Source: Bacillota bacterium | Lineage (GTDB): Bacteria; Bacillota; Clostridia; Acetivibrionales; DSM-1351 | Length of the DNA: 33,323 bases | Assembly: GCA_023444055.1 (NCBI GenBank) | Contig: JAEZRV010000067.1 | Coordinates: 1 to 33,323 of the forward strand | Direction of reading: 5' to 3' | Made by a program: the position numbers and the translations under genes | Part shown: one piece after another, positions 16,281 to 25,256 of the stretch | How the letters are laid out: every line of letters starts with the position of its first letter | Numbering within the stretch: the stretch's first letter is position 1 | Notes under the pieces: generated by a model | Databases searched by the model: none | The model's input: the letters and a program-made list of their open reading frames with translations, nothing else | What the model was told of the DNA's origin: nothing

Positions 16281-18125
16281 TTGTTTGATATCCATGAGGA
16301 ACTGAAAAAATTACCTGATAAACCCGGTGTGTATATAATGAAAGACACTGATGGGGTTGTTATATATGTTGGAAAAGCAGTAGTATTAAAAAATAGGGTA
16401 AGACAATATTTCCATCAGTCTACAAATCATCCTCCTAAAGTTCAGGCAATGGTATCAAAAATAAAGGAATTTGAATATATTGTTACAGATTCTGAAGTTG
16501 AAGCTTTAATGTTAGAATGTAATTTAATAAAGAAATATAAACCAAAATACAATATTTTATTAAAAGATGATAAGCATTATCCGTATATAAAAGTTACAAT
16601 GGACGAACAATATCCACGAATACTTAAAACCAGACGGATTGAAAGGGATGGTGCAAAGTATTTTGGTCCATATTCTAGTGGCTTTGCAGTTAATGATACA
16701 ATAGATACCCTAAAAAAACTATTTCCAATAAAAAATTGTAATAAAAAATTGCCCAACGATATAGGAAAATCACGTCCTTGTCTTAACTATGACATGAAAA
16801 AATGTCTTGCTCCTTGCCAAGGTGAAATTAGCAAAGACGAATATAACGAAATGATGAAAAAGATTTGCTCCTTTTTAGGAGGGCAGTATGATGAAATAAT
16901 TAATGATTTAAAATCTAAAATGGAAGATGCTGCTAATCAGCTTGAATTTGAGAAGGCAGCACAGCTTAGAAATAAAATATCAAGTATTACACAATTGTCA
17001 GAAACACAGAAAGTTCTTTCAACAGATGGTCAGGATAGAGACATAATTGGGCTTTCCAGAGATGTTACCGATTTGTGTATTCAAGTATTCTTTGTAAGGA
17101 ATGGAAGAGTTATTGGACGAGAACATTACATTTTTGAGGGTGAGGGAAATGAAGAGGTAGGATACTCGCTTTCAACATTTATAAAGCAGTTTTACAATAA
17201 AGTTCAGTATATACCAGCAGAAATAGTAATACAGCAGGATATTGAAGATAGTGAGACTATAACGCAGTGGCTTTGCAACAAAAGGGGTCATAAGGTAAGT
17301 ATAAGGGTTCCAATAAGAGGAGAGCTAGTTAAACTAGTGAAAATGGTAACACAAAACGCTGAAATATCTTTGAAGCTATATAAAGATAGGCTTCAAAGAG
17401 AGGATAATGTCAATGAAGAAGGTATTAATCAATTGATGAAACTTCTTGAATTGGAAAATAAACCGAGAAGAATTGAAGCATATGATATATCAAATACTGG
17501 ATCATCGGAAATAGTTGCTTCAATGGTGGTTTTTATAGATGGAAGACCAGCAAGGCAGGAATACAGAAAGTTTAAGATGAAGTCTATTGAAAAACAAAAT
17601 GATTATGCGAGTATGCAGGAAACCCTGTATAGAAGGCTTATGCGTGCTAAAAAAGAGAAGGAAGAAAATGTAGAAAATCCTAAGTTTTCTGATTTACCTG
17701 ACTTGATTTTAGTAGATGGTGGTTTAGGGCACGTGAGTGCTGCTCAACAGGTAGTCGATGAATTTGAATATAAATTAAATCTAGCAGGTATGGCTAAGGA
17801 CAATAAACATCGTACAAAATCTCTTGTATACAAAGGAAGAGAGTATGAAATGCTATCAAATATGCCATTACTTAGACTAATTACAGAAATACAAGATGAG
17901 ACTCACAGAGTAGCTGTTGATTATAATAGAATGTTAAGAGCTAAAAGATACACACATTCTGAACTTGATGAGATTGAGGGAATAGGAGAAATTAGAAAGA
18001 AGGCATTGCTAAAGCACTTTAAGTCTCTAGCCGCGATAAAAAAAGCAGATGTTAATCAACTTGAGGAAGTGGATGGAATAAATTACAATATAGCAATAAA
18101 AATATATAATTTTTTTAGAAACTAA
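16281..18125 (+). CDS. uvrC: Excinuclease ABC subunit C
   Basis: Nucleotide-excision repair nuclease that makes both incisions after UvrA/UvrB damage recognition. From the TTG at 16281 it is 614 residues; GAGGTG at 16269-16274 has 6-nt spacing to that TTG, whereas the GTG at 16272 lies inside it. Domains in order: GIY-YIG nuclease (PGVYIMKD and VIYVGKA, about 15-95), UVR helix pair that binds UvrB (about 200-235), RNase H-like endonuclease domain with DLILVDGG, and a C-terminal double helix-hairpin-helix (EGIGEIRKKALL and DGINYNIAIKI). Complete. No SOS box is obvious. Confidence 0.97.
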   Translation: MFDIHEELKKLPDKPGVYIMKDTDGVVIYVGKAVVLKNRVRQYFHQSTNHPPKVQAMVSKIKEFEYIVTDSEVEALMLECNLIKKYKPKYNILLKDDKHYPYIKVTMDEQYPRILKTRRIERDGAKYFGPYSSGFAVNDTIDTLKKLFPIKNCNKKLPNDIGKSRPCLNYDMKKCLAPCQGEISKDEYNEMMKKICSFLGGQYDEIINDLKSKMEDAANQLEFEKAAQLRNKISSITQLSETQKVLSTDGQDRDIIGLSRDVTDLCIQVFFVRNGRVIGREHYIFEGEGNEEVGYSLSTFIKQFYNKVQYIPAEIVIQQDIEDSETITQWLCNKRGHKVSIRVPIRGELVKLVKMVTQNAEISLKLYKDRLQREDNVNEEGINQLMKLLELENKPRRIEAYDISNTGSSEIVASMVVFIDGRPARQEYRKFKMKSIEKQNDYASMQETLYRRLMRAKKEKEENVENPKFSDLPDLILVDGGLGHVSAAQQVVDEFEYKLNLAGMAKDNKHRTKSLVYKGREYEMLSNMPLLRLITEIQDETHRVAVDYNRMLRAKRYTHSELDEIEGIGEIRKKALLKHFKSLAAIKKADVNQLEEVDGINYNIAIKIYNFFRN

Positions 18126-18179
18126 TTTAATTTAAATAATAAAATATAAAAGCGCAGTAAGGGATAGGTGTATAACTTT

Positions 18180-18884
18180 ATGGCAATTTTTACTATAGCA
18201 GATTTACACTTGGCTTTGGGAATAGATAAACCAATGGATATTTTTGGTGGCAGATGGTCAAACTATATGGAAAAGCTCAAAAATAACTGGATAAGCGCTG
18301 TTAAGGAAGAAGATAGTGTAATTGTTCCGGGAGATATTTCCTGGGCTACATATATTGACAATGCTTATGAGGATTTTAAATATATTGACTCTTTGCCCGG
18401 AAAAAAAATTATTTCCAAAGGAAATCATGATTACTGGTGGACTACAGCTTCAAAACTTAATAAGTATCTAGATGAAAATAATTTTAAGACTATTTCTTTT
18501 ATGCATAATAATGCATTTAGTATAGAGGATGTCGCTATATGTGGCACTAGAGGTTGGAAATGCCCTGGTGAAGATGATTTCAAGAAAGATGATGATAAAA
18601 TATATAAAAGGGAAATTACTAGATTAGAGCTATCCATAAAGTCAGCCGAAATAATACCACATAAGAAAAAGCTGGTTTTTATGCATTATCCACCAGTGAC
18701 TACAAAAAGTCAAACATCAGGATTCATTGATATAATGAAACAATATAATATTACTGACTGCTTTTTCGGGCACTTACATGGAGAAGGAATAAAAGGTGCA
18801 ATTGAAGGGGAATATCAAGGCATTAATCTAAAGCTTATTTCTGCAGACCATTTAGATTTTATGCCCATATTGGTGTCACTATAA
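18180..18884 (+). CDS. Calcineurin-like metallophosphoesterase
   Basis: Cytoplasmic metallophosphoesterase of 234 residues from the ATG at 18180; a GTG at 18168 is part of the likely ribosome binding region GGGATAGGTG. The five family motifs are in order: DLHL, GDISW, GNHDYWW, FMHYPP and GHLHG, giving a complete dinuclear metal site. It follows uvrC by 54 nt and may be co-transcribed. The substrate is not predictable; relatives are annotated only as Ser/Thr phosphatase-like or hypothetical. Confidence 0.9.
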   Translation: MAIFTIADLHLALGIDKPMDIFGGRWSNYMEKLKNNWISAVKEEDSVIVPGDISWATYIDNAYEDFKYIDSLPGKKIISKGNHDYWWTTASKLNKYLDENNFKTISFMHNNAFSIEDVAICGTRGWKCPGEDDFKKDDDKIYKREITRLELSIKSAEIIPHKKKLVFMHYPPVTTKSQTSGFIDIMKQYNITDCFFGHLHGEGIKGAIEGEYQGINLKLISADHLDFMPILVSL

Positions 18885-19011
18885 TATAAGAAATGTATTA
18901 TATAATAGAAATCATTATATTATTTTCTGAACGTTAAAAATATTTGGATTTTTTGTAATGTTTAGGTTATGAGAGCTGTTAAAAATGTCGATAATATCAG
19001 TATATAATAAC

Positions 19012-19039
19012 TTGAAATATGATTTTGATATGGTATAAT
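19012..19039 (+). promoter_or_regulatory. Promoter of tig (trigger factor)
   Basis: TTGAAA (19012-19017), 16-bp spacer, TATAAT (19034-19039) with an upstream TGG giving an extended -10. The tig ATG is 150 bp downstream, leaving a leader of about 140 nt in which I recognise no riboswitch. No CtsR-type or CIRCE heat-shock operator is seen in 18885-19189. Confidence 0.7.
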
Positions 19040-19189
19040 TGAATGGTTAATTTTTAAATTGAGAATATTTTCTGATTTTTTTATTAGAAAAAATTAAATT
19101 CAGCTAAAAGCTAGCAAGTTTGGTTCAGATATATCGCTGAGATAAAATTAATAATAATAGAAACTAAATATCGGGAGGAAGTTTACAAC

Positions 19190-20476
19190 ATGAACGTAAA
19201 AATGCAAGATATTGAAAAGAATGTTGTTCAGCTTGAAATAGAAGTTGATGCAGCTAAATTTGAAGAAGGCATGCAAAAATCATTTGCTAAAAATGCTTCT
19301 AAATTTAATGTGCCTGGCTTTAGAAAAGGTAAGGCTCCAAGAAATATTGTTGAACGTTATTATGGAGAACAGGCATTATATGATGATGCTATAAACATAG
19401 TTTGTTCTGAGGCATATGACCTCGCTATTGATGAAAAGAATATACATCCAGTGGATAGACCGGAAATAGATATATTACAAATTGGAAGTAAGGAAAACTT
19501 GATATTTACTGCAAAAGTTACAGTTAAGCCTGAAGTTGAACTTGGTGCATACATGGGCGTAGAAGTTAAGAAGTCAGAAGCTGTCGTAACTGATGAAGAT
19601 GTAGAAAATGAATTTAAAAAGGTAGTAGAAAAGAATTCTCGTTTGGTTTCTGTTTCAGATAGACCAGTACAAGATGGGGATACTGCAATAATTGATTTCG
19701 AAGGATTTATTGACGATGTTCCATTTGAAGGCGGAAAGGGTACAGATTATAGCTTAGTAATAGGCTCGGGAACATTTATTCCAGGATTTGAAGATCAACT
19801 TATTGGAAAAAATGTTGGTGAAGATGTTGATGTAAACGTTAGCTTCCCAGAAGATTATGGTAAGGAAGAGCTTTGTGGTAAACCTGCATTATTTAAAGTA
19901 ACTATTAAGGAAATAAAATTTAAAGAATTGCCTACAATAGATGATGAATTTGCTAAGGATATAAGCGAGTTTGACACTCTTGATGAATATAAAAAGGATT
20001 TTAGAAATAAACTAGAAGAAAATGCAAAACATAAAGCTGAACATGAAGATGAAAACAATATTGTAAAACAAATAGCAGACAATGCGACTATTGATATTCC
20101 TGAGGTTATGGTTGAGAAGCAGATTGATGCTATGGTAAAAGATTTTGATATGAGACTTCGTTACCAAGGCCTAGAGTTAGGAAGATATTTAGAAATAATG
20201 GGCATGGATTATGAAGGTTTCAGAGGTCAATTTGCAGAGAGAGCTAAAGATGAAGTTAAGATACAGTTAGTTGTTGAGAAAATCTCTCAGGTAGAAGATG
20301 TTCAAGTTACTGATGAAGAGGCTGATACTGAAATTAATAAGATGGCTGAAGCTTACAAACAATCAGTTGAAGACCTCAAAAAAACATTAAGACCTGATGA
20401 TATGGACTACATTAAAAAGGATATCGCATTTAGAAAGACAATAAAACTGTTGGTTGATAATGCTAAGTTAGTATAA
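19190..20476 (+). CDS. tig: Trigger factor, ribosome-associated chaperone and prolyl isomerase
   Basis: 428 residues, usual family length. The N-terminal ribosome-binding domain contains FNVPGFRKGKAPR (about 40-52), the signature loop that contacts L23. The FKBP-type isomerase domain follows (about 155-240, with DTAIIDFEGFIDD and FPEDYGKEEL), then the helical chaperone domain to the end. GGGAGG (19173-19178) precedes the ATG. It begins the classical tig-clpP-clpX block, coupling nascent-chain folding to proteolysis. Confidence 0.97.
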   Translation: MNVKMQDIEKNVVQLEIEVDAAKFEEGMQKSFAKNASKFNVPGFRKGKAPRNIVERYYGEQALYDDAINIVCSEAYDLAIDEKNIHPVDRPEIDILQIGSKENLIFTAKVTVKPEVELGAYMGVEVKKSEAVVTDEDVENEFKKVVEKNSRLVSVSDRPVQDGDTAIIDFEGFIDDVPFEGGKGTDYSLVIGSGTFIPGFEDQLIGKNVGEDVDVNVSFPEDYGKEELCGKPALFKVTIKEIKFKELPTIDDEFAKDISEFDTLDEYKKDFRNKLEENAKHKAEHEDENNIVKQIADNATIDIPEVMVEKQIDAMVKDFDMRLRYQGLELGRYLEIMGMDYEGFRGQFAERAKDEVKIQLVVEKISQVEDVQVTDEEADTEINKMAEAYKQSVEDLKKTLRPDDMDYIKKDIAFRKTIKLLVDNAKLV

Positions 20477-20589
20477 CTTAATATTATATAACGAAGGGAA
20501 ATAGGCAATAATATATTAATGTGGCTTTAGTGGTTAACAAGTGTTCCATGAATTAAAAACAAACATATATTAATAAGGGAGGTATGTTC

Positions 20590-21174
20590 ATGAGTTTGGT
20601 ACCTATGGTTGTTGAACAGACAAATCGTGGTGAAAGGTCTTATGATATTTTTTCCAGACTGTTAAATGATAGAATAATTGTTTTAAGTGACGAGGTTAAT
20701 GATGTTACAGCAAGCTTAGTAGTTGCACAAATGCTTTACTTAGAAGCACAGGATCCTGATAAGGATATCCAGTTTTATATAAACAGTCCAGGTGGAGCTG
20801 TACATTCAGGCTTTGCAATATATGATACTATGCAGTATGTTAAGTGTGATGTATCAACAATATGTATGGGTATGGCTGCCAGTATGGGTGCTTTCCTATT
20901 AGCAGCAGGTGCTAAAGGAAAAAGATTTGCACTGCCAAACAGTGAAATTATGATACATCAACCTCTTGGTGGTGCTAAAGGTCAAGCAACCGATATTAAA
21001 ATTCATGCTGAAAATATCTTAAAAACTAAGGATAAACTAAACAAGATATTAAGTGAAAGAACAGGTCAACCTCTTGAGAAAATTGAAAAAGATACTGATA
21101 GAGATTTCTTTATGTCTGCACAGGAAGCTAAGGCATATGGATTAGTTGATGACATTATGGATAGAAGAAAATAG
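20590..21174 (+). CDS. clpP: ATP-dependent Clp protease proteolytic subunit
   Basis: Serine peptidase of 194 residues that forms the double-heptamer chamber opened by ClpX. The ATG at 20590 is preferred over 20584 because GGGAGGT ends directly at 20583, leaving 6-nt spacing. With this start the catalytic triad falls at Ser98 (GMAASMGAF), His123 (MIHQPLGG) and Asp172, the same numbers as in Bacillus subtilis ClpP. It is 13 nt before clpX, so the two are co-transcribed. No CtsR operator was found upstream. Confidence 0.97.
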   Translation: MSLVPMVVEQTNRGERSYDIFSRLLNDRIIVLSDEVNDVTASLVVAQMLYLEAQDPDKDIQFYINSPGGAVHSGFAIYDTMQYVKCDVSTICMGMAASMGAFLLAAGAKGKRFALPNSEIMIHQPLGGAKGQATDIKIHAENILKTKDKLNKILSERTGQPLEKIEKDTDRDFFMSAQEAKAYGLVDDIMDRRK

Positions 21175-21187
21175 TTGAGGTGCAATT

Positions 21188-22483
21188 ATGACCAGATATG
21201 ATGAGAAGAAGCAGTTAAAGTGTTCTTTTTGTGGTAAATCTCAAGAACAGGTTAAAAGGCTAGTTGCAGGACCTGGTGTATACATTTGTGATGAGTGCAT
21301 TGAGCTTTGCTCAGAGATTATCGAAGAAGAATTTGAAGATACTAAGATTGATGCAGAAGTTAGCGAAATACCAAAACCAAGGGAGATAAAGGATATTCTT
21401 GACGAGTACGTAATAGGACAGGATTATGCAAAAAAATCTCTTTCTGTAGCTGTTTATAATCATTATAAGAGAATAAATAGTGATTTTAAGTCTTCCGATG
21501 TAGAGCTTCAAAAGAGTAATATACTTTTACTTGGACCTACTGGTAGTGGTAAAACATTTTTAGCGCAGACCCTTGCAAAAATACTGAACGTTCCTTTTGC
21601 TATTGCTGATGCTACTTCTCTCACTGAAGCAGGCTATGTAGGAGAGGATGTAGAGAATATATTACTCAGACTAATTCAAGCAGCAGATTATGATATTGAA
21701 AAAGCTGAAAAAGGTATTATCTATATTGATGAAATTGATAAAATAGCCCGTAAATCAGAAAATCCATCGATAACTAGAGATGTTAGTGGTGAAGGTGTAC
21801 AACAAGCACTACTAAAGATTCTCGAAGGTACACTTGCTTCAGTTCCACCACAAGGAGGAAGAAAACATCCTCATCAGGAGTTTATACAAATAGATACTAC
21901 CAACATATTGTTTATATGCGGTGGTGCTTTTGATGGTATTGAAAAAATTATACAAAATAGGATTGGAAAGAAGTCTCTTGGCTTTGGTGCAAAAATAGAA
22001 AGTAATAAGGATAAGGATGTAGGAGAGCTGTTAAAGGACATACTACCGCAGGATTTGTTAAAGTTTGGTCTTATACCAGAATTTGTAGGAAGACTTCCAA
22101 TTATGGTTACACTTCAGTCATTAGACAAAAATGCTCTTGTCCAAATACTTACAGAGCCAAGAAATGCATTGATTAAGCAGTATCAGAAGATTTTTGAACT
22201 GGATGATGTTTTATTAGAGGTTCAGGAAGATGCTTTGTTGGGCATTGCTCAAAAGGCAATATCTAGAAATACCGGAGCTAGAGGATTACGAGCAATACTT
22301 GAAGAATTAATGCTTGGAGTAATGTACGATATACCATCTATGACAAATGTTGAGAAGTGTATTATCAGCAAGGATGTAGTAGAAAATGGTGCTGAGCCAG
22401 AGCTAATTCTGAATGAAAATCGTAAGTCTTTAAAAAAAACGGGAATGAAGAAACCTAAATCTAAAAAAGAATCGGTATCATAA
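21188..22483 (+). CDS. clpX: ATP-dependent Clp protease ATP-binding subunit ClpX
   Basis: AAA+ unfoldase of 431 residues that feeds substrates, including tmRNA-tagged proteins, into ClpP. The N-terminal zinc-binding domain has Cys12, Cys15, Cys34 and Cys37. Walker A is GPTGSGKT (116-123); GYVGEDVE is the pore-loop region; Walker B is IIYIDEIDK; the ClpP-docking loop reads LGF (in KKSLGFGAK). GAGGTG precedes the ATG. A strong terminator follows at 22501. Confidence 0.97.
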   Translation: MTRYDEKKQLKCSFCGKSQEQVKRLVAGPGVYICDECIELCSEIIEEEFEDTKIDAEVSEIPKPREIKDILDEYVIGQDYAKKSLSVAVYNHYKRINSDFKSSDVELQKSNILLLGPTGSGKTFLAQTLAKILNVPFAIADATSLTEAGYVGEDVENILLRLIQAADYDIEKAEKGIIYIDEIDKIARKSENPSITRDVSGEGVQQALLKILEGTLASVPPQGGRKHPHQEFIQIDTTNILFICGGAFDGIEKIIQNRIGKKSLGFGAKIESNKDKDVGELLKDILPQDLLKFGLIPEFVGRLPIMVTLQSLDKNALVQILTEPRNALIKQYQKIFELDDVLLEVQEDALLGIAQKAISRNTGARGLRAILEELMLGVMYDIPSMTNVEKCIISKDVVENGAEPELILNENRKSLKKTGMKKPKSKKESVS

Positions 22484-22500
22484 ATTTATACTTGAAGAAT

Positions 22501-22551
22501 AAGACTGTTTTAGCGTAGAATACGTAAATTCTACATTAGAACAGTCTTTTT
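22501..22551 (+). terminator. Strong terminator after clpX
   Basis: AAGACTGTT (22501-22509) pairs perfectly with AACAGTCTT (22540-22548); an inner stem GTAGAA/TTCTAC stacks on it, and the 3' arm runs into T5. It lies 18 bp after clpX and ends the tig-clpP-clpX transcript. Confidence 0.88.
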
Positions 22552-22593
22552 GTCATATTAAAACAGTTGAGCTAGAATAGAAACTAAAGATTT

Positions 22594-22850
22594 GGTTCTA
22601 TGTGAATAGTGCTCTATGTCAATAGTTGGGGTAGAACAGTAAACTGAAAAATTTTTTATTAAGAGTTAGCCGCGTTAGTAATCGGTTGACTCTTTGTTCG
22701 TCTGTAGAGTATGTAGAATTCTTATTCTGAAATTATCAAAGTTTCTATAGTTATATGCAATACGTTTAATAACCTTGATTGTATTGTTGATATCTTCGTA
22801 AATCCATTATAAATATTTTAATAATGTTTAATAGTTGTTGGATAAAATTT
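22594..22850 (-). mobile_element. Decayed ISL3-family insertion sequence remnant
   Basis: Read on the minus strand, 22675-22820 encodes the C-terminus of an ISL3-type (IS204/IS1001/IS1165) transposase: NGFT, then after a 1-bp deletion INNTIKVIKRIAYNYRNF, then DNFRIRILHTLQTNKE and a TAA at 22677-22675. A further stop lies upstream in the frame, and the rest of the transposase is not recognisable. GCTCTATGTCAATAG (22611-22625), just past the stop, resembles an ISL3 terminal repeat and has an imperfect neighbour copy at 22594-22609. No matching left end was found. Non-functional. Confidence 0.6.
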
Positions 22851-23201
22851 TTAACATTGCCAATAATATAACTGTACACAAATAAACATAGTTCTTGTCT
22901 TTAAGTGGAGATTTACCCTATAAGAAATAGCAAAAATAGGTTTGACAGGTACCGTTATCTAGGAAAGTTAGCCTTCTTATTTTAGACATATATAAGTGGG
23001 ATATTAGTGCGGTAGATTGAACAAGTAGATTTCCAGACTTAAGATGAGTGTTTTTAGCTCATTCTGAGTATTAAAGTCCAACCTAATATTGTGGTGATAA
23101 TGTATCTTATACTTATTGAAGAGAGTATTAGATGTACTGGATTTAAGAACACTATTTACTTGTTATATGTATGGTTTTAATATCCAAGGAGGTATAGAAT
23201 A
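22851..23201. other. Gene-free region upstream of lonB
   Basis: About 350 bp of AT-rich DNA between the transposase remnant and lonB. I see no open frame of note and no clear promoter; a weak 6-bp hairpin with a TGTTTTTAG loop lies at 23043-23063. It may be further decayed insertion-sequence DNA. The ribosome binding site AAGGAGGT (23186-23192) of lonB closes it. Confidence 0.4.
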
Positions 23202-24884
23202 TTGACAACATTAATGTTAATCATACAGTTTTTCTTCTCTATAGTCATCGGCATTTATTTCTTTTCATTACTTAAGAACCAACAAGGAAATAGGAATGCT
23301 ATTGAAAAGGAATCTAAAAAAGAACTTGAGAAATTAAGAAAATTAAGAGAAATACATTTAACAGAACCGTTATCGGAGAAGACACGACCAGCTGTTCTAA
23401 AGGATATAGTCGGGCAAGAACAAGGACTAAAAGCACTTAGAGCCTCACTTTGTGGAACAAATCCGCAACATGTAATAATATATGGACCTCCAGGTGTCGG
23501 AAAAACAGCTGCGGCGAGAGTTATTCTTGAAGAAGCAAAAAACAATATATGTTCACCTTTTAAGAAGGATGCAAAATTTATAGAAATTGATGCAACAACT
23601 CTAAGGTTTGATGAAAGAGGAATTGCAGATCCACTTATTGGTTCGGTACATGACCCAATATATCAAGGCGCTGGAGCATATGGAGTAGCAGGTGTACCTC
23701 AACCCAAGCAAGGAGCAGTAACAAAAGCTCATGGAGGAATATTATTCATAGATGAAATAGGAGAGCTTCATCCAATTCAAATGAACAAGTTGCTAAAGGT
23801 GCTTGAAGATAGAAGAGTATTCCTAGAAAGTGCATACTACAGTTCAGAAGATTCTAATATACCATGTCATATCCATGATATATTTCAAAAGGGTTTGCCT
23901 GCTGATTTTAGGCTTGTAGGAGCAACAACCCGTACACCAGATGAAATTCCACCTGCAATTAGATCAAGATGCGTTGAAATATATTTTAGACCACTTAGAG
24001 CTGATGAAGTTAGCAAGATAAGTGAGAATGCAGCTAAGAAGGGCGGATATAACCTTGAAGATGGCTGTAGTGAGGTTGTTGCTAGGTATGCTCAGAATGG
24101 AAGAGATGCTGTAAATATCATTCAAATAGCAGGTGGTGTATCAGCTGTTGAAAATAGAAGCAACATTGAAATAAAGGATATTGAATGGGTAATTGAGTTT
24201 GGACATTATAGTCCAAGAATTGAAAAAAAGGTAAGTGCAGTACAACAGGTTGGCTGTATAAACGGATTGGCAGTATTTGGTAATAGCACTGGCATGGTGC
24301 TTGATGTTGAGGTTTCAGCAATGCCAGTAACTCATGGAAGTGGTGGAATTAAAATTACTGGTATTGTTGAAGAAGAGGAAATGGACAATAGGGGTCATAA
24401 GCTAAAGAAAACTAGTTCGGCTAAGGCGTCTGTGGAAAATGTTTTAACTGTTTTAAAAAGATACATGAATATTGACTTTAAGGACTATGAAATACATGTT
24501 AATTTTCCTGGCGGAATTCCTATTGATGGCCCATCAGCCGGCATTGCAATAGCCACAGCTGTATATTCAGCAGTTAAAAACATTCCGTTAAGCGGAGATA
24601 TAGCCATGACTGGAGAAATATCCATTAAAGGAAATGTAAAACCTGTGGGTGGGGTTGTAGCAAAGGTTGATGCTGCTAGGGCTGCAGGTATAAAAAAGGT
24701 TTACATTCCAAAGGAAAATTATCAAGAATTATTTGAGGACATGGATATTGAAGTGATTCCTGTGGAAACAATAGCAGAAGTAATGAAGATGGTATTTAAC
24801 ACAGTTATAGATGAGAGAAAAGATGAAGCAGTTATAAATAATACTGTTCCAATTTCAATACTGACTGCTCAGGGAACAACATAA
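23202..24884 (+). CDS. lonB: ATP-dependent protease LonB
   Basis: AAA+ serine protease of 560 residues, close in length and layout to Bacillus subtilis LonB. An N-terminal membrane segment (about 2-23) is followed by a charged coil, Walker A GPPGVGKT (about 95-102), Walker B ILFIDEIGEL (about 179-188), and the S16 protease domain with Ser445 (DGPSAG) and Lys488 (GGVVAK), 43 apart as in other Lons. The TTG start is supported by AAGGAGGT 9 nt upstream. In Bacillus lonB lies between clpX and lonA and is made in the forespore; here the clpX side is kept but no lonA follows. The membrane anchor suggests work at the membrane. Confidence 0.94.
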   Translation: MTTLMLIIQFFFSIVIGIYFFSLLKNQQGNRNAIEKESKKELEKLRKLREIHLTEPLSEKTRPAVLKDIVGQEQGLKALRASLCGTNPQHVIIYGPPGVGKTAAARVILEEAKNNICSPFKKDAKFIEIDATTLRFDERGIADPLIGSVHDPIYQGAGAYGVAGVPQPKQGAVTKAHGGILFIDEIGELHPIQMNKLLKVLEDRRVFLESAYYSSEDSNIPCHIHDIFQKGLPADFRLVGATTRTPDEIPPAIRSRCVEIYFRPLRADEVSKISENAAKKGGYNLEDGCSEVVARYAQNGRDAVNIIQIAGGVSAVENRSNIEIKDIEWVIEFGHYSPRIEKKVSAVQQVGCINGLAVFGNSTGMVLDVEVSAMPVTHGSGGIKITGIVEEEEMDNRGHKLKKTSSAKASVENVLTVLKRYMNIDFKDYEIHVNFPGGIPIDGPSAGIAIATAVYSAVKNIPLSGDIAMTGEISIKGNVKPVGGVVAKVDAARAAGIKKVYIPKENYQELFEDMDIEVIPVETIAEVMKMVFNTVIDERKDEAVINNTVPISILTAQGTT

Positions 24885-25005
24885 CTTTTAGCTTGGAAAA
24901 TACAAGTTGGTTGATTTCTATTTATGAGGCAACCACATTTAGACCAGAAACAAACTGTTTAAACTATTTATAAGTTTAAGTGATATCGGCCAATACACTT
25001 AATAA

Positions 25006-25045
25006 AAAAAGCCATGCATCACATATTCAGTGAGCATGGCTTTTT
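25006..25045 (+). terminator. Bidirectional-looking terminator after lonB
   Basis: AAAAAGCCATGC (25006-25017) pairs with GCATGGCTTTTT (25034-25045); an inner TCAC/GTGA extends the stem around an ATATTCA loop. A-tract on one side and T-tract on the other would let it work in both directions. The preceding 120 bp after lonB hold nothing else recognisable. Confidence 0.88.
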
Positions 25046-25096
25046 CTTGGAATCTTTTAAGCAGAAATGTTACACATAATGAAAATAGATGTTAGC

Positions 25097-25133
25097 TTTA
25101 CAAAAGGAAAAATATGCTATAATAAGTTAGCAT
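25097..25133 (+). promoter_or_regulatory. Promoter of the nuclease gene with overlapping inverted repeat
   Basis: TTTACA (25097-25102), 15-bp spacer, TATAAT (25118-25123) preceded by TGC (extended -10). ATGCTA (25114-25119) and TAGCAT (25128-25133) are an inverted repeat embracing the -10, suggesting an operator or a leader hairpin. The start codon is about 125 bp downstream. Confidence 0.5.
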
Positions 25134-25256
25134 GAGTTATTACTAACAGTATAAAAGATATATACTTGTGTAAAGATTTCTAAGATTACTAGAGATTATA
25201 GTAAACTCTCGTATCGAGATATACTCAGAATACATTTATACCAGAAAGGTGACACA

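Noticed and set aside
18885..19189. Riboswitch or CtsR/CIRCE control of tig-clpPX
   Set aside because: No recognisable aptamer motif, no heptad repeat and no CIRCE inverted repeat; only an ordinary promoter is visible.
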